From NCBI GenBank assembly GCA_003693705.1, contig RBZT01000499.1, positions 248,001 to 312,000 on the forward strand: 64,000 nt of DNA. Direction: 5' to 3'. This document shows positions 22,240-33,440 of the stretch, piece after piece. A program made the translations under genes and the position numbers. Under the pieces are notes generated by a model. It saw nothing but the letters and a program-made list of their open reading frames with translations, was not told the DNA's origin and did not search any database. How positions within the stretch are numbered: position 1 is the first letter of the stretch; every line of letters starts with the position of its first letter. This stretch comes from Polymyxa betae (Eukaryota > Endomyxa > Phytomyxea > Plasmodiophorida > Plasmodiophoridae).

Positions 22240-22860
22240 TCAATCCATCATGGGACACAACCGACTCCAAGTGTACATTTGCTGAATCATCGATATGAGG
22301 CGCAGCGCTCCAGCATCGTTGTTGGCCCATGGTGCGTCCAAGTCCTGGCCGTCAACAGGATCTGGGTCATCCCAAAGCAAGAATAAAATAGAAGGAAAGT
22401 CGGTCTGGCACTGATCGTCTCCTTGTTGGCATGCACAATGGCTGTCGAGCAGGTCGTTGATCATGTAGTTCAGATCATCCATAGACAGGCCTCCGTATTT
22501 CGCAAACGTTGTTTGCAGCATGCGAACAATGTCGTTGCAAGGCGCTGGCGATGGGTCGGTGGTGAGGTTATACCAGAGATCATTCCAGATAGCAGGACTC
22601 TTTGGATGAACGATAAGGCCTCCGAAGTTGTAAGCGAAGCACGACGGTCGCGAACTGTCCAGCAACAAGTCGAGCAGTTGTGATCTATACAACTGTCTGG
22701 CGGTCGCATTATTAAGCTGACTGCTGTAAACTTCCTGGAGATTGTGCCTGCAAAGGAACTGCATGTTCAAATCCTTGCTGGTGCATGGGTCCTGGCAATA
22801 AACAGCTGAGATAAGCGCTGTGATAGCAGCGCAAATGATAAGAGATTTTGGCATCGACAT
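22240..22860 (-). CDS. Secreted cysteine-rich protein of unknown function
   Basis: Intronless, 206 aa. The N-terminus (MSMPKSLIICAAITALISAVYC) is a signal peptide. The mature protein has eight Cys, including HCACQQGDDQC, an even number that fits four disulfides. It also has potential N-glycosylation sites (NNAT, YNLT) and no later membrane segment. Likely secreted or cell-surface. No family recognised. Confidence 0.7.
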   Translation of the reverse strand: MSMPKSLIICAAITALISAVYCQDPCTSKDLNMQFLCRHNLQEVYSSQLNNATARQLYRSQLLDLLLDSSRPSCFAYNFGGLIVHPKSPAIWNDLWYNLTTDPSPAPCNDIVRMLQTTFAKYGGLSMDDLNYMINDLLDSHCACQQGDDQCQTDFPSILFLLWDDPDPVDGQDLDAPWANNDAGALRLISMIQQMYTWSRLCPMMD

Positions 22861-23293
22861 AGAATGAACGAATAGAAATGAGTGATTGCAATAATATCTA
22901 AATGATGCAGGCGATCAGGTTCAATATCTTCGATAAATTTGAGCTTAGTCAAAATTGTTGTTGCACTGGACACTGATATCTTCCTGCTGGTGATAACAGA
23001 GCAAAATTAGAAATGTGGATGGAACATAGCAATGTGTGCGTTCCTTCACGATCTGATTTCGTTTCGTGAAGATACTATCAATAGCATACTTTCTTCAGCA
23101 CTTTATCATGTTTACAATATCTTTTCAAATCTTTTTTCAGTAAATTCGCCACCGACTGCGACACGATCGGTGCAGTCAGACGCGACAACGTCAGTGAAAC
23201 GGCAATCGATGAGATTCTTTGCGTCCTCTACAAGACTTCCCACCACAGATTCTAAAGTCAAAACATATCTTGAAAGCAACTAAGACAAATACG
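22861..23293. other. Intergenic region
   Basis: Between two minus-strand genes. A plus-strand open frame (23032-23283) lacks a family and contains a TTTTTTCAG acceptor-like site; not called. No repeat or RNA gene seen. Confidence 0.4.
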
Positions 23294-24841
23294 TCAGCAT
23301 CGAACTGAAAGCCAAGCGAGGCCACTGACCGAAAATTTATCCCGAGCTTGTTGGATTTCTCTTTGTAGGTCTAACTGAATCTGGCTTGACGCCTCGCGAG
23401 ATGTTTCGGAACTGAGCAATAATCTTTCTAAGTTCGCTTTCCTTTCCATTTCATCTTTTAAACGAAGCTTGGCCTAAAGAAACTGCTTTTTGAATATATT
23501 TTACAGGAAAACACGGAGCAGTTACCCTGTGCAGATGCGTGATTGAGTTTTCTGCCACTCGTTCGTACGACTCTGCCCAATGGTCAAATCCACCCTTTGC
23601 TAAAACGTAATACTGGTTCCGCCATAATTCACATTCTCGAACCAAATCTGCCACCTGATGTTCGAGGCTTTCTGCATACGTCGTTACGATTCTCACATCG
23701 GAATGCACGTCCTTTAACAGATTTATGTCACCCAGTGGAATCGCACGTATAGCAATAGTTACTGATAGCTGCTGATTCAAAGAGACGACCGTGTTGGTTG
23801 CTTGCTCAAGGTTCTCGCCAGCAACAGCCAATTCGACCATGCATTCGGTTGCAATCAATTCAGCTTCCGCTCTTGCAAGCTCCAGATCTGCAGCAGAAGA
23901 GCACCTGAACGTATTTTTAAATTAACGAATAATAGATCGCAAAGTTTCCACTTTTTCAGCTCTTCAACAGCTTGATCTCGCTGTACTTGCAGTTCCAGGA
24001 TATCATCTTCCATCGTGTGTATGCACTGCTGGAATTCAGCCACCTGAGTTTGCTCTTGCTCCAAGCAGGCTTCCAATTCAAAAATAGTATGCTTAAAATC
24101 ACAGATTTCTGAGCTAGTTTCAAAGACAAGCGAGGCCATTCGATCTTCCAGAATTGAGTCTCTCACTGAATTTTCTTGACTAAATCCATTCAGACATGTT
24201 CTTTTGTTAAATTCGTTCACGATGGCATCGATAGTTTCGAACGCTGACCGAAGGGCGTTGTAAAAGGACGCTTTTGTATGGAGCTCATCGTTGCACCATT
24301 GAACTAATTGTTCGGTTTGGTTGAGATAACCAACCAACTTATTGACCATTTGCCTTTCGGATTCAAGCTGCAGATTTACATCAGACACAGAATTTTTTGC
24401 AGCTTTCAGCTGCTGCTCTATTTGCTGAATTTCATTACGATGAATGTCAATCAGCGCCCTTTTCTCCGCTTCGAAACGTTCTCGCTGCGATTGCAGCTCG
24501 CATGCCAACCGTTGGCGCTCTTCATTACATTCCTGAAAAGAAACTTGAAGTTGAGCAAGCTCGGTAGAATAGCTCATTTTTACTGGAGAGAACATCTAAA
24601 ATGAAATCAGCAAAAATATCAGGTCGAAATCAGATAGCATTACTTCAACGATTCGCCCAAGAGTTGATCTTCTGGGTGTCGTAATCGTCTTCAAAATGTC
24701 AATCTCCGATCCATTGCCCCTGTTACTGTCATTAAGCCCCGAGTTCTCTTTATTGCTCTCATCGAACTGATTCCTATTCGGGTCGGTCCCGAACTCGGAT
24801 GATCCATTATCAATATGAATGTCTCCTGACCCCAAGGGCAT
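23294..24841 (-). CDS. Coiled-coil protein with N-terminal KEN motif (second)
   Basis: Not recognised. Four exons (24644-24841, 23952-24595, 23526-23904, 23294-23473) join in frame to 466 aa. The N-terminal 66 residues are disordered, with FDESNKENSG and TTPRRSTLGRIVE, which look like a KEN degron and a CDK-type TP site. The rest is nearly all coiled coil, for example FQECNEERQRLACELQSQ and LEACLEQEQTQVAEFQQC. The layout matches the protein at 14827-16316 (short KEN-bearing head, long coiled coil), but I see no clear sequence homology between them. It may be a cell-cycle-regulated spindle or basal-body protein; that is inference. Confidence 0.78.
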
Positions 24842-25627
24842 GGTGAGCTGCTCTGCTGACTATTTAGTTGGGGTGACCCCAGAACCAACACCCACGGTCC
24901 ACACAGACACAGCACAGCCCACTCAAAATACGCGCCGAGCTGATCCTTAATTTTTGCAATGATCTGATTGCCAAACCGGGTCTCCTAACTGCATATCAGC
25001 CTCAAAGACAGCCGTTTTACGAAATGATACAAAAATAGCTCGATCAGCTCAATAAGGGAATCAGTTCGTGATTTCGCGAAGAAGAGCTGCTCTTTTAGGT
25101 TGAGCTGCAAGCAATTGCGATTGTAATATGAGTAGCAGGTGATAATTCAACAGATGCCAATAAGGGATTTAAGAAATTAGAATGCGGGCCGATACGAGGG
25201 AAACCCAGTTTGAGTCAATTTTTTTCCTGTGGTCGCCTGACAGGTACAATATTCAGGCTCAAACTAACGCTGAGAAGCATGGTCAACTGAGAACTTTCTA
25301 ATCTGAGTCAAATTAGGACAGATGATTTTATTGTTTGTATCAAGGTGGTCATCACTTTCAACGGCTTGCCATGAAGAACATTGTTAAAATTTCTGATCAG
25401 CAATGGTTCGGAGAGAAATTGTGCCTTGTGAATCTCTATAAATAAAGTATTACCAAACTGTTTTCATCTAAACGGTCTGCAATAATCATCACGTATTCGG
25501 TCGGCCGAGCGATTACCGCCGTATTGAAAAAAGTGAGCTTGAAAGTTTTTGCAAAAAAGTGGGATTTCTAAAGTGGCTGCGCTTCCCTATCAGTTAGGGG
25601 CTGTTGCTGACTGCTGTATGGTGGCTG
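24842..25627. other. Intergenic region between divergent genes
   Basis: About 0.8 kb that should hold the promoters of the coiled-coil gene (minus) and SPT20 (plus). No ORF, repeat or RNA gene that I can support. Confidence 0.5.
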
Positions 25628-28042
25628 ATGGAGGTTTCTACAGGCACCCATGACTTCGATGCTCATCATTTACCTGAAAAGCGGACCCAGGTCCAATTCT
25701 CGGTTCGATCACGACCGAGGAAGCGTCCTGCTACAGATCGATGGGTGAAGCGAGCTCGATTAGAGATTTCGCCGCCGCCAGCAACGCAACAGCAGCCTGT
25801 GAAAGCGACTGTTGCTGCGAATGGAGCCACGACAATCGAGGAGCTGATTCCTGCCGATAATAACGCCATGTTCACTCCTCTGAATGCGTATCGGTTTATT
25901 AAGCATTCTAGAGACTCGATCACAAGACGCTTAATCTCTACTCAAGAAAAGGCATTGCTACAAAAAATTGTCGTGCCTGTCTGTCTGCTGACGGTTTCCA
26001 TCTCAGGCTCGGAGTGCTCCAGCACAGGGCGACGACTCACTTAGAAAGTTGCTGTATGAAGAAATGCTGAGGCTCAGTTTCCCAAAAGCCGACAAAAGTC
26101 TGTGGATGGTATTACCTCATCTTACGCTCAATTACTGAGTAGCGGTACCATAGATATTCGAATGTACTTTCGTGGCGGTTCAGCAATCGATAAAATCGGT
26201 GACATAAAGCCGACGGCGTCGTTGCATTTGTTTCAGCGCGGATTTTCATTGGGCTCAGACGATGGAAATTGGCACGAGTACGATTACAAGTCGAAAGTAT
26301 GTTGATTTTGTAAACTGTCTTTGCATTGTCTGATTCTTCTACAGCAATTTCTCGAAGCAATCGATAATGGCGTTCTCCCACCCTTCATCTCTGAGCTGTT
26401 AAAAAACACGAAATGGACCTTTTATGATGGCTATGCGGTCATGGAGATCTTCGACTATCGTGATATTACAGACGCCTCTCCAAATCCTGTCGTTCGTCGC
26501 TGTTTATTACGCCCAACAGCTGAGACAGTAGCCGGCGATATCGAGCGGCTCTGCGACCTGAAAGCATTGATGAAGCTGGACGACAACCGCATCGACGATT
26601 TGAAGATCGCTCTCGAAGAACGAATTCTTCGGGTGAACGCTCCGAAAGTTTGTCTGGACCCCACCATTCGTGTTCTGCAAGTTGCCAGCATTCTTGGGTA
26701 TAATTACAATCAGAAGAACGTCCCCAAGCTGTCAAGGGACCAGATCGCTTGCTGCATGAAGTCGTCGCAACTTCGTCAGAAGATCAGGGATCAAGGCATA
26801 TCTGTGGTGAAAGCACCATCAGCAGTGGCGCTGGGCTGGAGAGAGATCCAGGATGTGCCCGGATTCCCTCCAATGTCGGAATCGACCCGAACTCTGCTTC
26901 GGTGTGCGAACTACATTCAGCATTCGCAATCTGGATTAGTCAGCTATGCGAAGAACGTTCTCATGAACGATTTTGTCTGTAGGCAGACGATATTTAATCC
27001 TGTCATTCCAACAACCGATCAGGTAAACGATTTCTGACTGAAATATCTGTTTCTTAACAATTGACAGAATGGAGCCCCGAGGCTAACAATACAATCGAAA
27101 GTGAAAATTCACGCCCCTGGCACCCGTCCCGTTAAAGTTAACACTCCGAAGCCGGGCGACGTCCGATCTCTTCGGTTTTTCGCTCAGAGGAGTTTGTGCA
27201 TGAATCTCATATATGTTGATGTTAGTTAAGGTGGTGCCTTAGATATGCGGCAGATGCACGACCTGTTCATATTCTCGAGGCCTTGCAGACTGGGTGTCCC
27301 CGATCCTCCTGTTAGTTCAGGCACATACGAAGGCATCCTAAAGATCACATCAGAAGGGGATAAGAAACCCGATATTTTGAGGTGCCCGAAGCTCATTTTT
27401 TGCATCCTGGCTGTTTTAAGCATTCTTACAGATTCAATATCGGTAATCTTGAGACGACGAACAATTTCGTCAAGGCTTATATTACCCAATCACAACGAGA
27501 AGGTCGTGTGATGCTTCACGATAAAGACCCGAGCAGCACTGGACCACCACCTTCGGTCAAATATTTAACGATTCTTCCAGCAGCAGAGCCTCCAACTGCA
27601 ACTTGGCCAGCTTCACCGCAAGTTCCTCAAATGGGCCCAACAATTAAGCAAGAACCTGGGCAGATCAAGCCTGCTGCACATATCATGCCTACGACCCCAA
27701 CTACTCCTTTGCCCCCTGTGGTAGAGTCTAACTGTTAAAATTTGCTGGATTCTGATCAAACCTAATAGGTTGCTGCTGCTGCGGATGCTCGCTTCGCTCA
27801 ATGGGCACCTGCAAATGCCACAGCCCAGCAAATGCACCAAGCTGTCAGTCTGCTTTTATTCCTGTGGTTACGGCTGATTATTGTTGTAGGTATTGCAGCA
27901 AGCTCGAATGCAGTTACATGCCGGTGTTTCGGCACCCACGAGTCCTAACTGGCCTAATGGAGCTGCTGTTATCCCTCCAATGAGGCGAACCAACTCAGGA
28001 CAGAAATCATCTCGATCAGCCATTAAACCTAATTCATCTTGA
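25628..28042 (+). CDS. SPT20: SAGA complex subunit SPT20
   Basis: Structural subunit of the SAGA transcription coactivator (p38IP/SUPT20H in animals). About nine exons; firmly placed are 25628-25969, 26007-26101, about 26143-26296, 26345-27022 and 27068 onward, with a last exon ending at 28042. The SEP region is clear: KLLYEEMLRLSFPKADKSL, IRMYFRGG, LPPFISELLKNTKWTFYDGY, VMEIFDYRDI, VVRRCLLRPTAETV and PKVCLDPTIRVLQVASIL follow the order of human and fungal SPT20. The C-terminal third is Pro/Thr/Ala/Gln-rich, typical of an activator subunit. Exon borders between about 27170 and 27430 are unsure. It converges on nothing and is followed at once by HIBCH on the same strand, 138 bp later. Confidence 0.85.
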
Positions 28043-28179
28043 TCCTTCTGTTAACTATAATTATAATAATATCATCTATCTATAAAATATTTATTCAGCC
28101 AATATTTCAACACGATTTTACTAATCAAATTTATGTGATATTTCTCTTTATTTTTTCGGGATGACTGTTTGGGTGCGCC

Positions 28180-29736
28180 ATGATGAGGCGGCGACATATA
28201 TTGTCGCATTTTTGCCTGCTTTTACTCCATGCTATGTTAGCTCGTCGTATCATCCCAAGGTAATTTGTGTCATGCCATTGTCGGCGTCGGCGTCATATTC
28301 CTAGCAGAATTCGTACGATGGCTACCGATGCGAAAACACCACTCTATTTCACACCCGATCTCAGTGGTAGTGTAGGTTGCCAATGCCAAACCAAGCTTGA
28401 AATATAGCTGAATTTACTATAGAAAGATGAAGTTATTGTCACTGATTCGGGCCATTGCTCAATATTGACCTTGAATCGGCCTAAAGCCATGAATAGCTTG
28501 ACGCTGAATATGATCGAGAAAATTTATGAGCAGCTGACTGTAAAATCGTGGTTTACTGCAATACCGTTTAATAATATGGTTACTGCAGATCAATGAGGAG
28601 AAAACAGGAAAGTACACGACCATTGTTCGAAGCGAAGGCAACGCTTTCTGTGCTGGCGGCGATGTCAAAGCCCTCTACCAAAAAAAGAAAGAGAACTGTA
28701 TGCAAAGCATTCTTGCAATCGTTCATAGTTGAATGTTTGATTGTAGCGGACGCTGTTAACAGCTATGGAAGAGAGTTCTTCCGAAAGGAGTACACCATGA
28801 ACCATTTCATCGCCAACATGAAAACCAACTATGTCTCCATCATGGACGGAATCACATGTAATCGGAACGATTCAGTTTCGTTTTCTAGCTTGTACTCATT
28901 ATGGATAGTTGGCGGTGGTGTCGGTATCTCACTTCCAGGGCGATTTCGTATCGCCACCGAAAGAACACAATGGGCAATGCCAGGTCCGTCCTTATAAACT
29001 TTTGTTCGAACTTGACTTATCATTTTCGAAGAAACCGCTATCGGGCTGTTTCCTGATGTAGGCGCTTCCTACTTCCTTCCAAGACTACGTGGTCAGCTGG
29101 GCATGTATCTGGCTCTGTATGTTCTGTCAACCGGCTGAAGAGAGCTTCTGATCTGTATGCAGGACCGGGTCGACGCTGAAAGGCGCCGATGTTCTTCATG
29201 CCGGAGTCGCCACCCATTTCGTCCCGTCGCACCTGCTGAATCGCGTTCTCGAGCGCCTCCAGGAGGTCGAATATCATCCGCAATCTGTCGACAACGCCAT
29301 CAAAGAACGGGCGACTCTGCCGCCGCCCAGCGACGGGTTTGCTGAATCGTTGCCGATCATCGAAGAATGTTTCTCCAAAGACTCGGTCGAAGCCATCATC
29401 GATAGCCTGCGCGCCTCGAACACCGACTTCGGCCGTGCCGCTATCAATCGCTTGGAGAAGATGTCACCATTAAGCCTGAAGATGACTTTTAAAGAGATGC
29501 GAGCAGGGCGCGGCCTCACCATGGAGCAATGCTTCCAGATGGAATATCGCTTGGCATCACATTGTCTAGAAGGCCATGATTTCTATGAGGGTGTTCGAGC
29601 CGCTCTAGTCGATAAGGATCGTAATCCGAAATGGCAGTACGCGACGTTGGCGGACGTTCCTGGCTCGGTCGTTGATTCGTACTTCCGCCCCATCGCAGAC
29701 GAGTTTCACCTAAGCCCGCCCGTCTCGCGATTGTAA
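28180..29736 (+). CDS. HIBCH: 3-hydroxyisobutyryl-CoA hydrolase
   Basis: Crotonase-fold thioesterase that releases 3-hydroxyisobutyrate in valine breakdown. Exons include 28180-28259, 28305 to about 28376, and further pieces to 29736. Family features are [27 protein letters not shown] (oxyanion hole), [36 protein letters not shown] and a C-terminal domain with [13 protein letters not shown]. Exon 1 encodes an Arg-rich, acid-free leader ([20 protein letters not shown]) that looks like a mitochondrial presequence. The protein ends in SRL, a peroxisomal PTS1-type tripeptide. A second ATG at 28318 gives a form without the leader. The exon around 28690-28760 is approximate. Confidence 0.87.
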
Positions 29737-29917
29737 ATTGATTTATATAATGCACTGTAGTATTTGAGATTGTCAAATGTGGCGTCTGACTCTTATATGG
29801 TGTTGTATCAATAATAATTGCAAACCGGAGTGATCTGACCAATTGATTCACCATCAACTTTGCCCTCTTTAAATCGGTCGTTTTGTTTCCGGCGTTGGTT
29901 CATTCTCGCTCGCCCGC

Positions 29918-30617
29918 ATGCATCGTTGCTTTCCAACCCTAGCGCCCGCTATCCGGTCGCGTCTGTTCTCATCCCTCAGCATGGCTAATGGCGCCGATTG
30001 GAAGCCCATTCTGGACGAGCGGAATCGGGGCGCCGAACGAATCACCCATTTGCTGAGCGTCAACGTTCTGGATCAGCCCGATCGCAACATAGGCAACGAA
30101 ATCGTCGAGTTTATCCATTCATCGATCAATGAGATCCCGCATGCATTTACCTTGAACGGAAACGTCAGGCCAGTGATGTGGTCGCGTTTGCCATTGCCGG
30201 GTGTCTTTCAAGACACGTACTTCTATACGAATAGCATCTGGACCGATATGACTGTCGACACACACACCAATGTCATGTTCAACCTGCTCAAGAACCAGAT
30301 CGAAACGAATCCGGATTTTGGCTGGCTCCGGCGCCATCCTGACTATCATTCTCGCTGGCGGATCATGTATCTGCTGACACGACCTCTGAATGGCGGCATG
30401 CATCCCCAAACCTCTGGCACCGTATACTAGAGCTGCATTGAATTTGGATTCATACATTGCTGGTTTCGATTCCAACGCCATTCCAGGCACTGCGATTCCA
30501 TCTAAGGGTAGAGCCGAGTATCTCGTTATGCCTGCTTTTAGAAGCATTCGCGCGCTCTACCAACAAGAGACATCACAGTCGATAAACCAGCTATGTGAAC
30601 TGCAGCTACACAAGTAG
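29918..30617 (+). CDS. Conserved-looking protein of unknown function, possibly mitochondrial
   Basis: Two exons (29918-30366 and 30431-30617) joined by a 64-nt intron give 211 aa and remove an apparent frameshift. The first 20 residues (MHRCFPTLAPAIRSRLFSSL) are basic and Ser/Arg-rich with no acid, like a presequence; a second ATG follows at MANGADWKP. The body has no family I recognise, with distinctive WSRLPLPGVFQDTYFY and SIWTDMTVDTHTNVMF. Follows HIBCH on the same strand with about 180 bp between. Confidence 0.6.
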
Positions 30618-30778
30618 TGCTTGCATCGGATACTGGACATAGCATTGCTTGCATCGGGACGATCTAGCCAAAGTATGAAGACGCCCGGCGACACAACCTC
30701 GACCGTTAAAACAGAGGATACCACCTTAAACTTGTGATTAAAGGAGCTTGTTAACTTTTATAGTCAGTAATGTTACTT

Positions 30779-31678
30779 TTATTTTGGCACTGTACTGTAA
30801 GACACTGTTAGGGTTTTCATTCTCTCTTCTAGAAGGCGATATTCATTATCATCCATGACAGCTTCTCCTGTATCTCCTTCCGCCTGCTCGGCTTCCTTTC
30901 TGGCCTTCCACGCTTTCAGACGAGCAGTGTACCGTGCCTGGGCGTCAACGATCTCTTCCGCGGATCGAGCTTTGCTCTCTTGAATCGCTTGGCGTTCCGC
31001 GAGTTCGCCTTCCCTTCCGCCTCGCAGCCAAGCTTCTGCTAGGCGACGTTCTTCTGGGAATACCGGACGGTCATCAAGGAAATGAAGCGTCGGTATACGA
31101 CAGATTAAAGTTTTACGATAATGGCGAGTCTGATTGACAAATGGATTCCCTTTTAGATAGAGGCAAGCCAATCTAGGTAACTGGCATAAAATATCGATAA
31201 CCAATGGATCTTTCAGACGGTTCTTGGACAGATCCAATAAAGAGAGGGACGTACACTGAGTTAAATGTTGAATGGACTCCAAAGTGCTGAGATGATTATC
31301 AGATAGATTCAAGGAGGTCAGGCCAGGGAGATGGGAAAGTCCTTCGATATTATCGATCAGATTGCTTTGCAAATTTAATGTCGTTAATTGCAGGTTGGAT
31401 TCCAGACCGGATATCTTCCCGATGCAATTCTGCTGCAGGTAGAGACATGTCAGATCTTTCATATGACTAATGTTCTCAATCTGCTCGATGGCGTTGCTTT
31501 CAAGAAATAGCGCCTTGACGTTGACATAATCGTGCAAGCCCTCGATTCGACGGAATCGATGGAAATGCAGGTAAAGATGATCGTTCAGATCTGGTGTCGA
31601 ATACAGTCCTTTATCTTTACAGATCTTTTGTAATGTCTTTCTGTTCATTACGGGCTCATCATGGCCTGAAGATCCCAT
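30779..31678 (-). CDS. DNAAF1: Dynein axonemal assembly factor 1 (LRRC50/ODA7)
   Basis: Cytoplasmic leucine-rich-repeat protein that assembles axonemal dynein arms before transport into the cilium. Intronless, 299 aa. The N-terminus MNRKTLQKICKDKGLYSTP and LNDHLYLHFHRF is the family signature, followed by about six SDS22-type LRRs at residues 45-180 and the LRR cap FLDDRPVFPEERRLAEAW. The C-terminal third is a charged helix. It is shorter than animal DNAAF1, which has a long extra C-terminal region. Its presence means the organism makes motile cilia. Confidence 0.93.
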   Translation of the reverse strand: MGSSGHDEPVMNRKTLQKICKDKGLYSTPDLNDHLYLHFHRFRRIEGLHDYVNVKALFLESNAIEQIENISHMKDLTCLYLQQNCIGKISGLESNLQLTTLNLQSNLIDNIEGLSHLPGLTSLNLSDNHLSTLESIQHLTQCTSLSLLDLSKNRLKDPLVIDILCQLPRLACLYLKGNPFVNQTRHYRKTLICRIPTLHFLDDRPVFPEERRLAEAWLRGGREGELAERQAIQESKARSAEEIVDAQARYTARLKAWKARKEAEQAEGDTGEAVMDDNEYRLLEERMKTLTVSYSTVPK

Positions 31679-32038
31679 TCCTGAAAATGACCAGAGTTAA
31701 ATGGTCGGTCGACGCTGATCGTCACATGATCATGACTCGCCCCTCACATTGCAAGAAATCGTTCTCGGTTTTATAGAAATCGGACCGTTATCGTGGTGAA
31801 CGTTGTGACAAAAGGAAAATTTAAACAATTGACTGAAATATCATTGTGATCAGCGTATTGCTTCAGCTTCATAGGCTGGATGTGATGTATACGATGTAGT
31901 TGGATGATCATATAGCAAAGCTCTACCTAGTCTGAGAGTGTCAAATGTCCTTTTAATACAATATGGATACTCAAGCTAGGCTTATACTAACGCAGGGTTC
32001 TGTATTCCATGGAGATGTTCTAGAGGCACACGCTCATC
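31679..32038. other. Intergenic region between divergent genes
   Basis: Promoter side of DNAAF1 (minus) and the rhomboid gene (plus). No ORF, repeat or RNA gene I can support. Confidence 0.45.
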
Positions 32039-33339
32039 ATGTTCGAACGCCATGCCGACCTCGATCCAATCGAGCGTCGACGCCGAAAGTCGTTCGCGAT
32101 TGTTCCCATCCGTCAAGCAACATTGTCGCCTCAGGCAACTTTACACGAACGAGACGCAGCAGAAGAATTGGCTACAGGCGTGGCTGATGAAGATATGAGA
32201 GACGATTGGATACGTCGGTCGCATACAGGAAAGTTTCCTGGTTTACGAGTCCGAGCAAAATCAGTCTCTCCAACGAAATTATCAAGGAACATAACAATAC
32301 ATTATAAGAAGAAGGATAGCGATGATTCCGGTGACAGACGACGTCCATACTTCACATATAGCATTGTCGCTATTAACATTTTCATGTTCATCGTGACAAT
32401 GGCGGTGGCAAGTTTTCAATTCGCTCCATTATCACAGAATCCGTTGCTCGGTCCAAGTACACAAGTCCTAAATACGTAACTTCAAGAACTATCGAATTGG
32501 TCTACCCTTATTCTTTTGATAGAATGGGAGCCAAAGATACCTCTCTGATTCGAAATGGGCAATGGTGGCGTTTGATAACAAGTGGGTTTCTTCATACAAG
32601 TATTGGGCATCTCTCAATCAATATGTTCGTCTTTTATAGAGTTGGAGGATCTATGGAGGTGTCAGATTTCCTATCATAATGAACTAATTCGCCTGATGTC
32701 TGCTTTAGGAGTCGTTTGGGTCTATTTCGATTGCACTCATTTACTTCGGCTCGTTAATTTCAGCTTCGCTCAATTCTTGTCTGTTCTTACCATCATTGAT
32801 GTCGGTGGGCGCTTCTGGGGCCATCTATGGTAGTGAGAATCAACCAAATCGAAACAATGTTAATTCTGTTTAGGAATCGTTGGAAGCATGGTTGCTGATT
32901 TCATACAGAATTATGAAATCATGCCTTCGCAAACTTTCTACTTCCCTTCATTGCTTTTCAACATCTGCCTTGGATTCGGTATTGCTGCAATCGAGAAAAG
33001 CTTTAAAGAAGCTGATGCTGCTTTGTAGGCATCGGTCTCCTCCCGTATATCGATAACTTCAGCCATATAGCTGGATTCTTGAGCGGAATGTTAATAGGAC
33101 TTGGCGTTTTGATCCTTCCTAGATATGACTCAATTAGAAATCGATTCTATAAAAGGCGAGCGTCATTGATTGTTGGCGTGGGCGGAGCTGCAGGTTATTG
33201 TGTCATCCTCACTCTATCAATCATATTGACAGCAAAGAATGTCGATTTGAATCAATATTGCTCCAATTGCAAATATCTCAGTTGCATTCCCACATCGTAT
33301 TGGTGTTGTCAGCTACCCGATAAATATATGAACTGCTAA
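32039..33339 (+). CDS. Rhomboid-family intramembrane serine protease
   Basis: Cuts membrane proteins within the bilayer. Five exons (32039-32475, 32523-32658, 32709-32829, 32874-32978, 33029-33339) join in frame to 369 aa. The cytosolic N-terminus of about 115 residues is basic and disordered, followed by TM1 (FTYSIVAINIFMFIVTMAVA) and the loop motif NPLLGPSTQ. The catalytic Ser is in VGASGAIYG and the catalytic His in DNFSHIAGF, with HTSIGHLSINMF upstream, so it should be active, unlike iRhoms. The C-terminus has a Cys motif CSNCKYLSCIPTSYWC seen in some secretase-type rhomboids. Each intron here is under 55 nt, and unspliced frames hide the active site. Confidence 0.92.
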
Positions 33340-33440
33340 TGCACTAGCTGTTTCAATGACAAACAAGACAACCGGTAACGCCGATGCTTGGAGAAAGACA
33401 CAAAAAATAGGGACAGTCAATGACAAAAAGCCCACTGCAT

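Noticed and set aside
23032-23283. Plus-strand frame of 83 codons
   Set aside because: Contains a polypyrimidine-CAG site but no partner exon or family; too weak to call.
32461-33029. Apparent stop codons in the rhomboid gene
   Set aside because: Four introns under 55 nt explain them, and the joined exons restore the catalytic Ser and His motifs.
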